Assembly: GCA_950106755.1 (NCBI GenBank)
Contig: OX467084.1
Coordinates: 27,655,213 to 27,719,212, forward strand
Source: Climacium dendroides
Taxonomy: Eukaryota > Streptophyta > Bryopsida > Hypnales > Climaciaceae
DNA length: 64,000 bases
Reading direction: 5' to 3'
Numbering within the stretch: position 1 is the first letter of the stretch; each line of letters opens with the position of its first letter. The position numbers and the translations under genes are program-made. The notes beneath the pieces were generated by a model that ran no database searches, was not told where the DNA came from, and saw only the letters and a list, made by a program, of their open reading frames with translations. Below are positions 45,440 through 55,854 of the stretch, piece by piece.

Positions 45440-46060
45440 TGACGCTGGTAGGGATGGAGGTCGATGAGTGGACCCGCCTTCACTCATCAGTTGCCGTGAG
45501 CGGAGGGTGCGTGACTGCGTTGCGTAGCTGTCTAGTCAAAAAAACGAAGAGAAAGTCCCATGTTCCTAGTCCAAGCCTGCGTGCTCCACCAGGACTGAAG
45601 CTGTCCACTTGCCACTTGGGCTGCGTACGTGATAAAGGAGAGCCTGATCTTAATGGCGAACCGGCACGAATGCCTTTCACATTTGTCGTGAACTTTTGTC
45701 TTTGGAGAGCCCAAAGTCAACAGTCTACTTGCCCTCTCAGTCTAGCCAGGGTCAGGTCGTAGCTGCTGGAGCTACCTTTACCATTTCTTTGACGCTACCT
45801 TCTCTACAGTAGAGTAGGTGTAGTTCTCTCCTCTCCTCTCCTCTTCTCTGCTCTGGCTTTCTCCCATTCTAAGCTTAGCTTAGCTTCGCAGTTGCAAAGG
45901 GAACACGTGCTGCTTCACGTTGTCCTTTTGCTGTTGTCCTTTGCTGTCTCGGAGATCGAACGAACACAGTGAGCGAGAGGGAGGTTCGGCCGTTTCGGGG
46001 AGACAAGGGGAGAACCCACCACCATCGCTTTTCTTTTTTTTCTTTTTTTCCTTTTTTATG
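45440..46060. other. GC-richer stretch with a pyrimidine tract, no gene recognised
   Basis: Low-copy-looking DNA with a (CTCTC)n-type tract at 45825-45855 and a repeated TTAGC word (AGCTTAGCTTAGCTTCGC, about 45872-45889). Overlapping frames of 60-107 codons on both strands show no domain. CT-rich tracts are common near plant transcription starts, but no TATA-gene pair can be built here. Confidence 0.4.
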
Positions 46061-46155
46061 AAGTGCCATAGTGGCGATATAAAGTGTTCATTAGTGGTGC
46101 TTCAATTTTCAACATTCATCCACATATTGGATAGAAAATATCACATTAACACATA

Positions 46156-46722
46156 CTACCTCCGTCCCAAAATGATCTTCTTGTTGGACAAAATCTTTCG
46201 AATTAAGACTAAAAATAACTTTTAAAAGACTTATTTTGCACAATAAGTAAATTTTGATTATCTCTTCCCATCCTAAAAAATTTGAGTTTTAGAACCCTTT
46301 TTAAAGTGCAGTTTTAGAATATTGAAAAGTGAAAAATTTGGGGCATTTTCAAAGAACACCAGTGAGCACCTAATTGTTGAGTGTGAGGGTGTCATTTTGT
46401 GGGCATTTAATATATGGCTAAAATCAAGTATAGAACTTTGTTTTGCCTCCCAAAGCTTAATCTACTTCAATTGGAGAATACTCAAAGAGATGCAAAAAAT
46501 AAGAAAAAACCATGTTCATTGATCCCTTCAATCATTTTATTTGTCTTTTACTTGATGATTGCATGGATAGAGAGGGAACTACTACTTAGAATTGTTTTTG
46601 TAGTCCCAAACAACAATCACAAGCCAAACTTGATCAATTTCAATATCACAAAGTGCAATAGGAAGATCATTTTGGGACAAAAAAACAAGGCCAAAAGGAA
46701 GATCATTATGGGACAGAGGGAG
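46156..46722. mobile_element. Stowaway (Tc1/mariner) element, 567 bp, TSD TA
   Basis: The left end CTACCTCCGTCCCAAAATGA faces a right end whose reverse complement is CTCCCTCTGTCCCATAATGA, both continuing with TCTTC. TA flanks both sides (46154-46155, 46723-46724). The right end is preceded by a second copy of the same end motif (GGAAGATCATTTTGGGAC at 46660-46677, then GGAAGATCATTATGGGAC at 46697-46714). The interior is AT-rich; plus-strand frames of 66-115 codons inside it have no transposase motif. Confidence 0.88.
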
Positions 46723-46724
46723 TA

Positions 46725-48122
46725 TCACATGTGCATAATTATGTTTTCATCTACGATCTAGTGATTTCATCCAAGATTTTTTTTTTAATTTGCAATTTTT
46801 TGGTGAAAAACTTCATGATTTGTTGCCATTTTTTAGCCAAATTATTTTTTGGAGGTACAACCTGGCACTATAATGCTAAAAAAAGCCCTAGATCCTACTT
46901 GTCAATGGAAAGGAAGGCCCTTATTCGAGCTACTAATTAGTTAATCCCTAAGAGCAAGGAATGAGGTGACATCATCCCACTTGTGTTTGATTAATAAGCA
47001 ATTAAACATTGTTCCTAATGGAGTATTTATTGGTTGGATCTTGTTGGTAATCAAAAGAGTGTTCTATATTCTTTCCTAATGCAATTTTTGAATACTATAT
47101 GACTTTACTATATAATTTCAAAATGTTGAAAATAGAAATATTCTAAAGTGATCTTTGGCTCTTGTAAATAGAGGTTCTACATTTTAGACCAAATCTTGTA
47201 GGGATTGGTTTGGGAGAAAGGTCAAAATTAATTGCAAATACTTTTGATCCTTTAAATTTCTTAGGTTAAAAATTAAAAAATATTTCTAAAATTATAAAAA
47301 TCACCTTTTTAACCCCTAAACGATTGGAGTCTTCTATGAAATTGATGATTTGGGAAAAAAAACATTATAAAGTACAATTTGGAAGAATATTTTGGTAGTA
47401 ATATACAAAGAAAAGTTGTAGATTTTGAGTTTTACATTCCATCCATATGGTTAGATTCACCAATGCTATCACCAATAATTTTCTATAATTTTGGAAAGGA
47501 AAATTTCAAAATTCTTTTTAAATTCAATTATAAGCAAAATATTATCATTTTTGAGTAAAAATTGTTAGAATGTATTTAAAACGAGGCTCTCTTTACATGA
47601 TGATTTGTTGGAATTTTTGTGTTCTTTACATCTATGACCTCATTTTTGCAAATCTAGTTTTGAACTAGAGTCAATGCAATTTGACTACTTGAGATACTTC
47701 CACATTTATAATTTTAGAAAAATATGTACTCTAGTAACACCAAATCCAACCATTAGATAAGACAAGAACTTGGTCAAGTATCACCCAAAATTAGGATGAA
47801 TTTCATCCAAGCAGGAACAAGATAGAAACAAGAATCTGAATCTATTCATTGTCCAGAAAATGGACGTTGGAGCGCTTCAGGCCAAGGGCTACAGGGTTAA
47901 AAATAGTTATGTAAATCAAAATTTATTCACTTTTTAGAATTTGCAAATTCATAGCATAAGGGGCTCGCCAAAGAAAACTAAGGTCTAAAAGTAATGTATG
48001 TGTAAGATATGACCGAGCAAAGAAAAACACAATACTTTTTTTCAAGGTTGTCTGAGCTTTTGACAATATAGCTTTGTCAAGCTTTCAAGCCCCATAATTC
48101 AAATTCAAATTTGCAAAAAGAT
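46725..48122. other. no gene seen; R5 copy 2 at its end
   Basis: AT-rich. TTTTTAACCCCTAAACGATT near 47303 marks another border of the TTAACCCCTAAAG group. 47940-48115 is the partner of the R5 segment at 32290-32515. No supportable gene. Confidence 0.5.
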
Positions 48123-48867
48123 TTAACCCCTAAAGTTCCTTGATTATGTTCTCACCAAAAATACTCTAAAACTACCGTTTTTCCAATTTTTTTTTAAATA
48201 TCATTTTTTGACATATGTAATGGTAGGCTCTTGTAGTGCTTTGGTTTGAAAATATGTGAAAAAAAATTTAGAAATTTTCACTGTATAGATTGCAAGATAT
48301 TAGCATTTGAAGTGTCAAAAATCCCTTTTTTGTTGTGCAAAAAATTGGGCAACTGCACTTCACAAGCTCACGTTTGTATGAAAAAATGTCCAAAATGGTG
48401 GTTATTCTTTGGATTCATTCTTTGAGGAAAGTTGGCTACATGTTTGAAAATTTTCAGATCATTTGAAATTGTACAACATATAGGAAAAAGAATAGTAAGT
48501 TGAAATATGTAGAGAATGACTCAAAATACTAAATTGTTAGCAATTCATTTATGGGTTTGAAAAATGCCAATCTCAATAATTGTAATGTTTTAATAAACAA
48601 TCTACACCCTATAATTTTATTTTTTTCAAGAATATTGAAAATTGAGTTAAATAAAGGACTTCAAAGTTTATTTTAGAATAAAGGATCTATAACTACCCAC
48701 AAACTAAAACTCCTCATAACTTTCATCTCATTAATCAAAATGGAATGATTCAAAGCTTTTCTACCACATATAAATCTAATGAACCAATTAAAAAAATGAT
48801 TTTTTTTAATCTAGCCAGATTGCCTGAGTTGAGAAACAAACTACATATTATACAATAACTTTTTCAA
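48123..48867 (+). repeat. interspersed repeat R1, copy D (3'-truncated)
   Basis: Starts TTAACCCCTAAAGTTCCTTG and follows R1 to ATACAATAACTTTTT, where the match stops and unrelated sequence (CAAGGGAACTCAC) begins. Shows the uninterrupted site used to define the copy A insertion. Confidence 0.8.
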
Positions 48868-50106
48868 GGGAACTCACAGCCCCTTTGAAGGACAATGGCC
48901 ATTGTTCATCATCAATGATGAATAGTGGCCATATATATGATTAATTAAATAATTATTAAAAAAATTTGATGTGGTCGCACTAATGCCACATCCTCAAGCC
49001 ACATCAGATTCAAAATTTCTATAGTTTTGTATTTATTTTAATATTAAGTGAATTATCTTCTGTTGATCAAGGCATCAACGATTTTTAAGAGGCGAAAAAA
49101 AACCAAAAGGCGATTATTTTTTACAGAGGTACTAAAAATGAGCCAAAATAGGGTAAATCTGAAATTTACCATCGCCGGGAGTTTACCAACGTGTATCGGA
49201 CGGTTGCCAGGCTTAGATGGTCCCTAAGGCTTATGTCGCTCTCATGATTCACCTTCACGTCCCTTCTTTTCTGGGATTGTCGCCACATGGTAAAATCTAG
49301 AGGGCAGATTTGAAGTTTTGGAGCCCGCTAGAAGGGAGTTTGCGATAGCCAACGCCATCGCGACAGCGATTCATCGCCAATACATGTCCCCCACCCAAGA
49401 TGTGTTTGTCACCTATTTTTGTTTCTTGGTAACGATGTCTATATAAAATTGTGATTTTTTTAGTGTTCTTGTTGATTATGAACAAGAGTGGATGCATTTT
49501 TTTTCTATTGAACTAGTACTTGGCTACGAAGGCGAATCTAATCAACGATCATGGCGCCTTCTTGGAGTGCTAATTCACGTTTGAAGAAGGGAATAGGGTT
49601 AAACTTTGCATGCATGCATTGTTCGTTGATCTCTTTCATGTTGTAGTATCTGTTAAGTTTTGGAGTCTAGAGTTTGGATGTGCTTATGAATTGTGAACTG
49701 CGCATACAATTTGTTATGTTTCTAATCTACTTGGTGTTGTGCTTTTTTCGAGGTGCTTTTTTCTGAGCGCTAAGTCCTGATTCCTGACCATGCCAAATTC
49801 TTCTACATCGTTAATGTTAATTTGGGCTCCATTGGGTTTCATTATTCTTGTGTTGTACTGGTGTTGCAACTTGTGTTTAATACAAGGAAGTGCTTCACTT
49901 GAATTTTCAACTTTGGATTGTAGATTGTGTCTCATGAATTCGGTATAGGGTCTGTTTTCTTTATTTCTCTTCGTTGTCAATGCAAGTTTAGTTCCTCTTT
50001 GCATAAGTTGAAGTCTGCATTATGCAATGGTCATAGTCGGATCCGCCATGTTTCGTTACTATGCTCGCATACCAAGCACTGGTTCTTTGTCTTCTTCATC
50101 TGGTCT
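48868..50106. other. left flank of the CACTA structure, no gene recognised
   Basis: Contains a hairpin at 48895-48935 (TGGCCATTGTTCATCAT against ATGATGAATAGTGGCCA), a GATGTGG/GCCACATC motif pair (48968-49005), then GC-richer DNA from 49150. A short ATG frame (49550, 31 codons) and a 61-codon frame at 49927 resemble nothing known. No integrase or reverse transcriptase sequence corresponding to the right flank of the CACTA structure is seen here. Confidence 0.5.
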
Positions 50107-50255
50107 CACTAGAAGAAAAACGTGTCCGCTGCAACCCATTGGAATGCGACTATGTGTCCTATACAACTATCATACAACTATTGTCCTCTATATTTGCACC
50201 AAATTGGTCATGTACTTTGTTCTAGTTGCAAAGTAGTCGTAGAATGATGTGTAAT

Positions 50256-50541
50256 TTTACAAGAGAATAACAGAAGAGTAGATGTGAAGCATTTTACATC
50301 TGAAATACATCAATGTCGTTGATGTACGGTCCTGGACTTCAATGTATCAAACTGTAGTAAGATGTAGTTTGAAAAATGACTGCAATTCAACTAGAAAGCT
50401 TTACAAGAGAGTAACAAAAGTGTAGATGTGAAGCACTCTACATCTGAAGTTCATCAACGTTGTTGATGTATGGTCCTGGACTTCAACATATAAAACTATA
50501 GTCAGATATAGTTTGAAAAATGACCAAAGTTCAACTACAAT
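50256..50541 (+). repeat. tandem duplication, about 143-bp unit, two copies
   Basis: Copy 1 from TTTACAAGAGAATAACAGAA (50256) and copy 2 from TTTACAAGAGAGTAACAAAA (50399). Both contain GTAGATGTGAAGCA, TACATCTGAA, TTGATGTA.GGTCCTGGACTT and ATAGTTTGAAAAATGAC. Lies in the left subterminal region of the CACTA structure. Confidence 0.88.
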
Positions 50542-51260
50542 ACAACTATAATACAACTATAAAATAACTACAATGCAACTACAGTGCAATTATATGGCAA
50601 CTATAGTGCGACTGCAAACTAATTATAGTGCGACTACAAAACAACTACAATGTAGCTATAATGCAAACAACTGTAGTGCAACTACAATGCAACTATTGCG
50701 ATTTAGATCTTGCACTGTCACAAACATTTACAAAATAAATAGATATTAGGCATCTATGACTCTTGTAGATGTTATGAATCTAAGATTGGTATAGATTTCT
50801 AATCATGCCTTATAAAAAATCAAGTTGTTGTAGATTTCATATATGTAGGATAAGTTTAGATTTTAAAGATCCTAAAGAGTTATAAGTTTAAATGAAATTT
50901 TACCATACTACTATTACAAAACAACTACAATGCAATGACAATTCAACTACAATGCAATTAGAAAACAATTACAATGCAACTAAGAAACAACTACAATGCA
51001 ACTAAGAAACAACTACTATGTAACTACAAACCAACTACAATGCAACTAGAAACCAACTACAATGCAACTAGAAACCAACTACAATGCAACTAGAAATCAA
51101 TTACAATGCGACTACAAACTAACTACAATGCAACTAAGAAACAATTACAATGCAACTACAAACCAACTACAATGCAACTAGAAAACAACTACGATGCAAC
51201 TAAAAAACAAGTACACTGCAACTATAGAAACAATTATAGTTCAATTATAGTAAACAACAA
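50520..51260 (+). repeat. left subterminal array, (CAACTACAATG / CAACTAGAAAC)n
   Basis: Dozens of degenerate 10-11-bp units, locally organised as a 21-22-bp higher-order unit (CTACAATGCAACTAGAAACC, then AA) between about 50985 and 51185. The motif is the reverse complement of the TAGTTGCAT motif that dominates the right half of the element. Opposed subterminal repeats of this type are transposase-binding sites in known CACTA elements. Confidence 0.88.
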
Positions 51261-51366
51261 TGAGGATGCAACTAGAAGATGACTTCATTGCCAAAAAAAT
51301 GAACTGAAATTTAAATATCAAATGATTACAGTTCATATGCAAAACATCTACAATTTATAAATGCTT

Positions 51367-51735
51367 TCAATATCTTGTAGCTGCTAAGATACTCTTTTCC
51401 GCAGATAATTCTATGGCTCCAACTGAAGATGGAATAGTAGATAGCAAAGGTACATCCTCTAGGGTAGCTAAACCAGAAGCCACCAGTCGGCACGCCCATC
51501 TGTAAACCCCACCTCCAAACCTGTTCAGTCCAGACTCATAGTGGCAAAGGTAGAGATAGTACTTGAGCATTGTGAAGTTGTACACAACAACTGTGTCATC
51601 CTCAATTTTTTAGAATGAACATTTTCTTAGAAATTTTTTAATCTCGATTAACTCCATTGAACCATTAGAGTACGCATGTGGCAGCATCCCATCTACATGT
51701 GGACTCCAGTAGTGCCATGTGTCGATGAAAATTGT
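51367..51735 (-). pseudogene. unrecognised coding remnant with one in-frame stop
   Basis: On the minus strand a reading frame of about 120 codons runs from 51735 to a stop at 51367-51369, interrupted by a single TAA at 51610-51612. Its amino-acid composition looks protein-like rather than random: a WHYWSPHVDGML segment, a lysine-rich KKFLRKC segment before the internal stop, then a Tyr-rich stretch (YYLYLCHYESG) and a Ser/Leu-rich tail. I cannot assign a family. It stands alone between repeat arrays inside the CACTA structure and runs opposite to the main gene, so it may be a captured host gene fragment or a relic of a transposon protein. Confidence 0.5.
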
Positions 51736-51739
51736 TTAC

Positions 51740-53240
51740 TTTGTCATTCATCTTACGATGAGATGACATGTGTGGGGATGGTGAGATGACATGTGTGAAG
51801 ATGATGAGGTGAAACATATGGATTAGAATAACCTAGTGTTTATCTTTTCCGTCTATTTCACCACCGCTTTGTTGTGTTTTTGCCGCGGCCGCTTTACTGT
51901 TCTTGTCTATCATTTTTGCTGTGATCCATACTAGTGAGCTAATGTTAGTTTAGTGTTAGTTCACTCTTGAGGGAATATTAATTCAGTGCTACATTAGTAT
52001 TGGTTATTTTTGGAGTGAACGTGAGTTTAGTGGTACTCTAGTGCCAAAACTGAAGTTACAGAATTGTTCTACGAAGTAAAGTAGGTGCAAGTTTTATATT
52101 TTTGAGGTGCTTCTTCCTAAAACCTTAGAGTTGCGAGGAAAGTTTGCTGTCTCTCGATGACGCTTTTCCTTTGCCCTATGTTTTTAATTTTGAACTTTGT
52201 TTTCAATCAGTGTTTATCTCATTGTTTCAGAAGGGTGTTTTCTAGTTCTTTCAATTGAAACTAAACTTGAAGCCACGTATTAGTCTCGTTGTTTTTGGTG
52301 CAGGAAGGCGCTCTCTAGCTCTTTTGATTGAAGTTGAATTTAAAGGTCATGTATTTGTTTTGTTTTTTTAGGTGCAGGAGGACATTCTCTATCTGTTTTG
52401 TTGTTTTTGGTGCAAGAGGGTGTTCTCTAGCTCGTTTGGTTGAAACTGAATTTGGAGATAGCTAATTGAGTGTTTGTGTGCACACGGGTTCAAAGGAGTA
52501 TTTGTCGTGGCATTCTTGGTGTTCAGTCTGCACCTTTGTTGGGCGTGATGTACATCACTTGCTGGTTTGTTTATTTTCACTCACGTGGTAGAAAGTCAAA
52601 TTTGTTTCAGTTGGGGTGGAATTGGTGGACAATGCCTAGTTTGTGCTAGTGCTAGCGACGGAAGATAGTGGCGGCAACTACTAAAGCCGTTGTGATAGCC
52701 TTATTTGTGTCCATTTTTCTTTTGACTTGAGCTGCAATGCATTGTTCACCCCCCTTCTAGCTAGATTCATTTTATTATGTAGATCTATCTAGTTATGCAA
52801 GAAGAAAATGGCTTAACTAACTAGCAAGGTCACTCATTCATTCAAAGAGAGAGCGAGAAACTTTGCAATTGTGTGTGATAACTGAGGATTTAAAATTTGG
52901 TTGAGGAATTGACGTTGCAATCGATTAAGTGTGGTAAGTTCATGATTTATGAAAGAAGAAAGATTTCATGTACATTAGGTTTGAGGGTTTAGAAGATAAG
53001 CAAACTTCGATTCTAGATGCGTAAATCAAAAGTAGGCCCGATTTATTAGACTCCTCTTCCCATGGTTTTGCATACTAACATTGAGTGCTGATTTGGATTC
53101 CAATTCTCTAATGCTTACTTTTCTTCTTGTTTAGGCTTCAATTCTTCATTTTAAAATCTCTTGATTTGCTTGCAGAGAATGACATCTTAGCTAGGTCATT
53201 AATTCAAAGAAGGAGTGTTTTCTCGTTTTGTATCAATCAA
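51740..53240. other. interior of the CACTA structure, no gene recognised
   Basis: Moderate GC. Direct short repeats such as GGTGTTTTCTAG(T/C)TC, GGCGCTCTCTAGCTC and GGTGTTCTCTAGCTC occur between 52220 and 52440, each near GTTGTTTTTGGTGCA or TTTAGGTGCAG, so there is a diverged tandem unit of 60-100 bp. May contain upstream exons or the leader of the gene at 53803. Confidence 0.45.
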
Positions 53241-53241
53241 G

Positions 53242-53334
53242 ATGGTGAAAGAGATTTGGTTCTTAAATGAAGAAGTTCTAATGGATGTAGTTCATAATTC
53301 ACGAGAGATTCCGGTCATTTGCACTCTAGATTGA
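53242..53334 (+). CDS. short ATG frame, possible first exon of the CACTA-borne gene
   Basis: ATG at 53242 opens a 30-codon frame (MVKEIWFLNEEVLMDV at its start) ended by TGA at 53332-53334. It lies about 470 bases upstream of the first clear downstream exon, on the same strand. No domain can be recognised in so short a stretch. Called only as a possibility. Confidence 0.25.
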   Translation: MVKEIWFLNEEVLMDVVHNSREIPVICTLD

Positions 53335-53509
53335 GAGATTGTAGATATTCAAAGTAATTTGAGAAGATTCGGCACTCTTTCCTTTTAAAGCATATAAATT
53401 TGATTAATTGATCATGTTGTGAAGTTGCACATGAGTTCCTAAAGGTTGTTTTTAGCTATTCTCATCGTTTCTAGTTATAATGTCAGATTTGAAGGTGATT
53501 AGGTTGATG

Positions 53510-53780
53510 ACATAGGATCAGTAGTTGTTGTACATTAGTTGCATAGTAGTTGAAAGGATTAGTAGTAGTTGTATATTGTTTGCAAGGTTATTGTTGCCTT
53601 GTAGTTGCAAAGGTTTATAGTAGTTGAAAGGATTAGTAGTAGTTGACTAGTTGTAAGGATTAAAAGTAGTTGTATACTTGTTGAATAGTAGTTGCAAGAA
53701 TCATTAATAGTTGTCTAATTGTTGCAAAATAGTTGTAGGATTAGTAGTAGTCACAATTTTATGTATATTACATTAACTAT
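53510..53780 (+). repeat. TAGTTGCATAGTAGTTG-type array, small block
   Basis: Degenerate repeats of AGTAGTTG(T/C)A(T/A) spaced by 10-25 bases, in the orientation opposite to the left array. They lie just upstream of the exon starting at 53803, so the putative intron or leader of the gene is made of this repeat. Confidence 0.75.
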
Positions 53781-53802
53781 TACAACCATTATTTGTTTGT
53801 AG

Positions 53803-54199
53803 TCAAAAGGTTGTGTCCTCAAAATTTCAAGCCAAAATAAATGCATTGGAAAGTAAACGAAATGAATTAAATAAGTTCAAAGTTGAAATACTTACAACTA
53901 CAGAGTGGAACACGAAAGCTTTTGAAGCAATACATGAGATGTTGATGAAGTTTTTGCAAGGGAACAATAGTGGCCAAATTCATGAGTCAATGTCTACTGA
54001 GAATGAGCCAAGGGCCATTGAGAATGAGCCAATGTCTACTGAGAATGAGCCAAGGGCCATTGAGAATGAGCCAATGTCTACTGAGAAAAGGGTCATTGAT
54101 CCATCGGATCTAGCATCAAATCCATCGAATCCTGCATCAAAGAGCAACATTATACCATCAAATTCTATACCAAACGACCCTATATTAGAGAGCAACATT
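53803..54199 (+). pseudogene. CACTA-borne gene, upstream exon, broken by an insertion
   Basis: A reading frame follows an acceptor-like TTTGTTTGTAG (AG at 53801-53802). It encodes a charged, probably coiled-coil segment (ALESKRNELNKFKVEI), then a 14-residue unit MSTENEPRAIENEP repeated twice with a partial third copy, then a Ser/Pro/Asn-rich part. At 54199 the frame meets the 590-bp TIR element, which adds a short foreign tail and a TGA. The frame resumes in phase beyond the insertion at 54798. By position and architecture (coiled coil, basic exon, compact C-terminal domain) it may correspond to the TnpA/TNP1-type accessory gene of CACTA elements. Membership is inferred, not proven. Confidence 0.6.
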
Positions 54200-54789
54200 C
54201 CCGAGGGGTGCACTACAAAGGAAGTTCGTAGGTGAGGAGCGATCAAATTTTGGACCCCCTATATTATATCCTAAAATTTTGTTTTTTTTCTTAAAAAATA
54301 TATATGAATAGATTTTTCTACTTTGAAAATTTATGCTCTGAATTATTGGTATTTTTTTATGTTAATGATAATTAATTACAAATTTTAGAAGAAAAAAGAT
54401 ACATTGTAAAGCTAAAAATAACTTTCACACCCCTATATTATACAAGGAAAAAAATTGAAAAAAAAAAAAAAAAATCTATAAAATAGTTTTCTACTGAAAG
54501 TTTATTTTGGATAAATATTGATACAATAGTCATCTTCATGTGATTCTAAATATTTTAGTTGAAAAACATGCCATTTTAGTTTATTTTTCTATCTTTTCTA
54601 AATAATGTATCACATGTTATTTAGGATTGAAATTTTTGGCAATAGAAACCTATAGACATTGTTAAATAGAGCTCAAAATTGTAGGTTGAAATTATAGTTT
54701 ATTAGAAAGTAATTAAGAAAAGTAGAAATGGGTAGTTAGGGTTTGGTCGCTCCTCACCCATGAACTTCTTTTCTAGTGCACCCCCCGTG
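54200..54789. mobile_element. 590-bp TIR element inserted in an exon, TSD GCAACATT
   Basis: GCAACATT occurs exactly at 54192-54199 and 54790-54797. The left end CCCGAGGGGTGCACTACAAA and the reverse-complemented right end CACGGGGGGTGCACTAGAAA match over about 44 bp with few differences, including GAAGTTC and GTGAGGAGCGA.CAAA further in. An 8-bp duplication fits hAT elements; if the mismatching ninth base is counted it would fit Mutator-like elements. The interior is AT-rich without a gene. Confidence 0.88.
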
Positions 54790-54797
54790 GCAACATT

Positions 54798-55105
54798 GTG
54801 GGCTTTGATGTGGAACCTATTGACCATATTAAACCACTTGAAATTGTTGTAAATCCTACAAATTCTACCTTGGTGTTAGGAGGTCAGCAATTCTACCTTG
54901 GTGATGGGAGTGTGGAGAAGGGTCTTTAGGATAAAAATGGAAATATGGAGAAGGGTCATGAGGACAAAGAACTAGATGAAGGTGAAGGCAAAGATAGAGC
55001 CAATGGTGATGTACTAATATTAGATGGCTCTATTTATAAACCACTGAAGAATTCAAAGAATCCTAATACAAGACTGCAGTTAAGAGGAAAAGAGCAAGAA
55101 GTGAG
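54798..55105 (+). pseudogene. CACTA-borne gene, continuation of the broken exon
   Basis: Starts in the same phase in which the upstream part was interrupted. The frame carries one in-frame TAG at 54927-54929 and then an acidic and charged stretch. Near its end a different frame gives a basic KRKRARSE motif, directly before a GTAAAC donor (55106), and joins in phase with the next exon. A frameshift between about 55050 and 55085 is therefore likely. The basic motif resembles a nuclear localisation signal. Confidence 0.5.
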
Positions 55106-55187
55106 GTAAACTATTTGAAGCTAAATTTTTTTTGGTAACTTTTGATATTGATAAATTATTTATAATGATTGTAGTTAAATGTTGTAG

Positions 55188-55295
55188 AAACCTTTTGTTA
55201 GGAAGGAGATCTTGAAGAAGAAGAGGGTTCAGACCAAGGTTCAACTTAAATCCAAACCTCAACCTAAACAGAGGCTAAAGGTGGCATTTCCAAAG
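55188..55295 (+). pseudogene. CACTA-borne gene, basic exon (36 codons)
   Basis: Bounded by acceptor TTGTAG (ends 55187) and donor AAAG/GTAGTC (55296). The exon is 108 bases, phase 0 at both sides, and encodes a Lys/Gln-rich segment with ILKKKRVQ and PQPKQRLK, likely nuclear localisation or DNA contact. It links in frame to the next exon. Confidence 0.65.
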
Positions 55296-55424
55296 GTAGT
55301 CTCTACATTTCATCGTTTTTATATTATATGTTAAAATTAGCTAAATTGTTGATGTATACATATTTATTTAAATATATTTATGTCTGCTCATTAATGTTTT
55401 GTTTTGTATTGTAAACAACTACAG

Positions 55425-55703
55425 TTTTCAATTGACCAACACGTTTCCCTTCTAAATCCAACAGCACCTGGACAAGTTATGGCAGCTAGATATGTCACTA
55501 GTATCGGAGGAGAAGCTTTTCATCATATGAAATCTATACCACAAGGGTGGTATAAACTCGATATTGCACATGTACCAAGTGGTTTTGTGGACTTGATGTG
55601 TCCTAATCCAGCAGGAGACCAATTAAAGTTGAAGGACATTGTAGGAGCTAATACCATATGGAATGAGCGATTCATAGTTGTTTTTGCACGTAATGACAAG
55701 TGA
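55425..55703 (+). pseudogene. CACTA-borne gene, terminal exon with a compact C-terminal domain
   Basis: Follows an acceptor ACTACAG (55424) and encodes about 92 residues to a TGA at 55701-55703. Visible features are a hydrophobic-Gly pattern (GQVMAARYVTSIGGEAF), GWYKLDIAHVP, a CPNPAGD turn and a terminal TIWNERFIVVFARNDK. The general layout (a substitution-prone beta-rich domain after a basic linker) is reminiscent of the C-terminal domain of TNP1/En-Spm-like proteins, but I cannot confirm identity by eye. This exon itself is intact. Confidence 0.6.
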
Positions 55704-55854
55704 ATTAGTAACTATGTTTTTTGGACTAGCAATGTACATACTTATTTAATATATGTGTTTTGTATTATTTTGTGTGAACAATGATTGTCTCTATCTTTAT
55801 TATGTTTTTTATTGCTTTGTGTGAAAAATGATTGTCTTTGTCTATGTTGGCTTG

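Noticed and set aside
17426..48136. CCCTAAA words as interstitial telomere repeats
   Set aside because: The motif occurs singly within TTAACCCCTAAAG borders, not in tandem, and pairs as inverted ends of repeats.
50520..51260. CRISPR-like array because of regularly spaced repeats
   Set aside because: Units are degenerate, have no unique spacers, and form the subterminal array of a CACTA structure in plant-type DNA.
54207..54776. A second nested CACTA element from CACTACAAAGG to CTTTTCTAGTG
   Set aside because: The inverted similarity extends outward past CACTA to GGGGTGCACTA and is flanked by an exact 8-bp duplication, which fits hAT or Mutator-like insertion instead.
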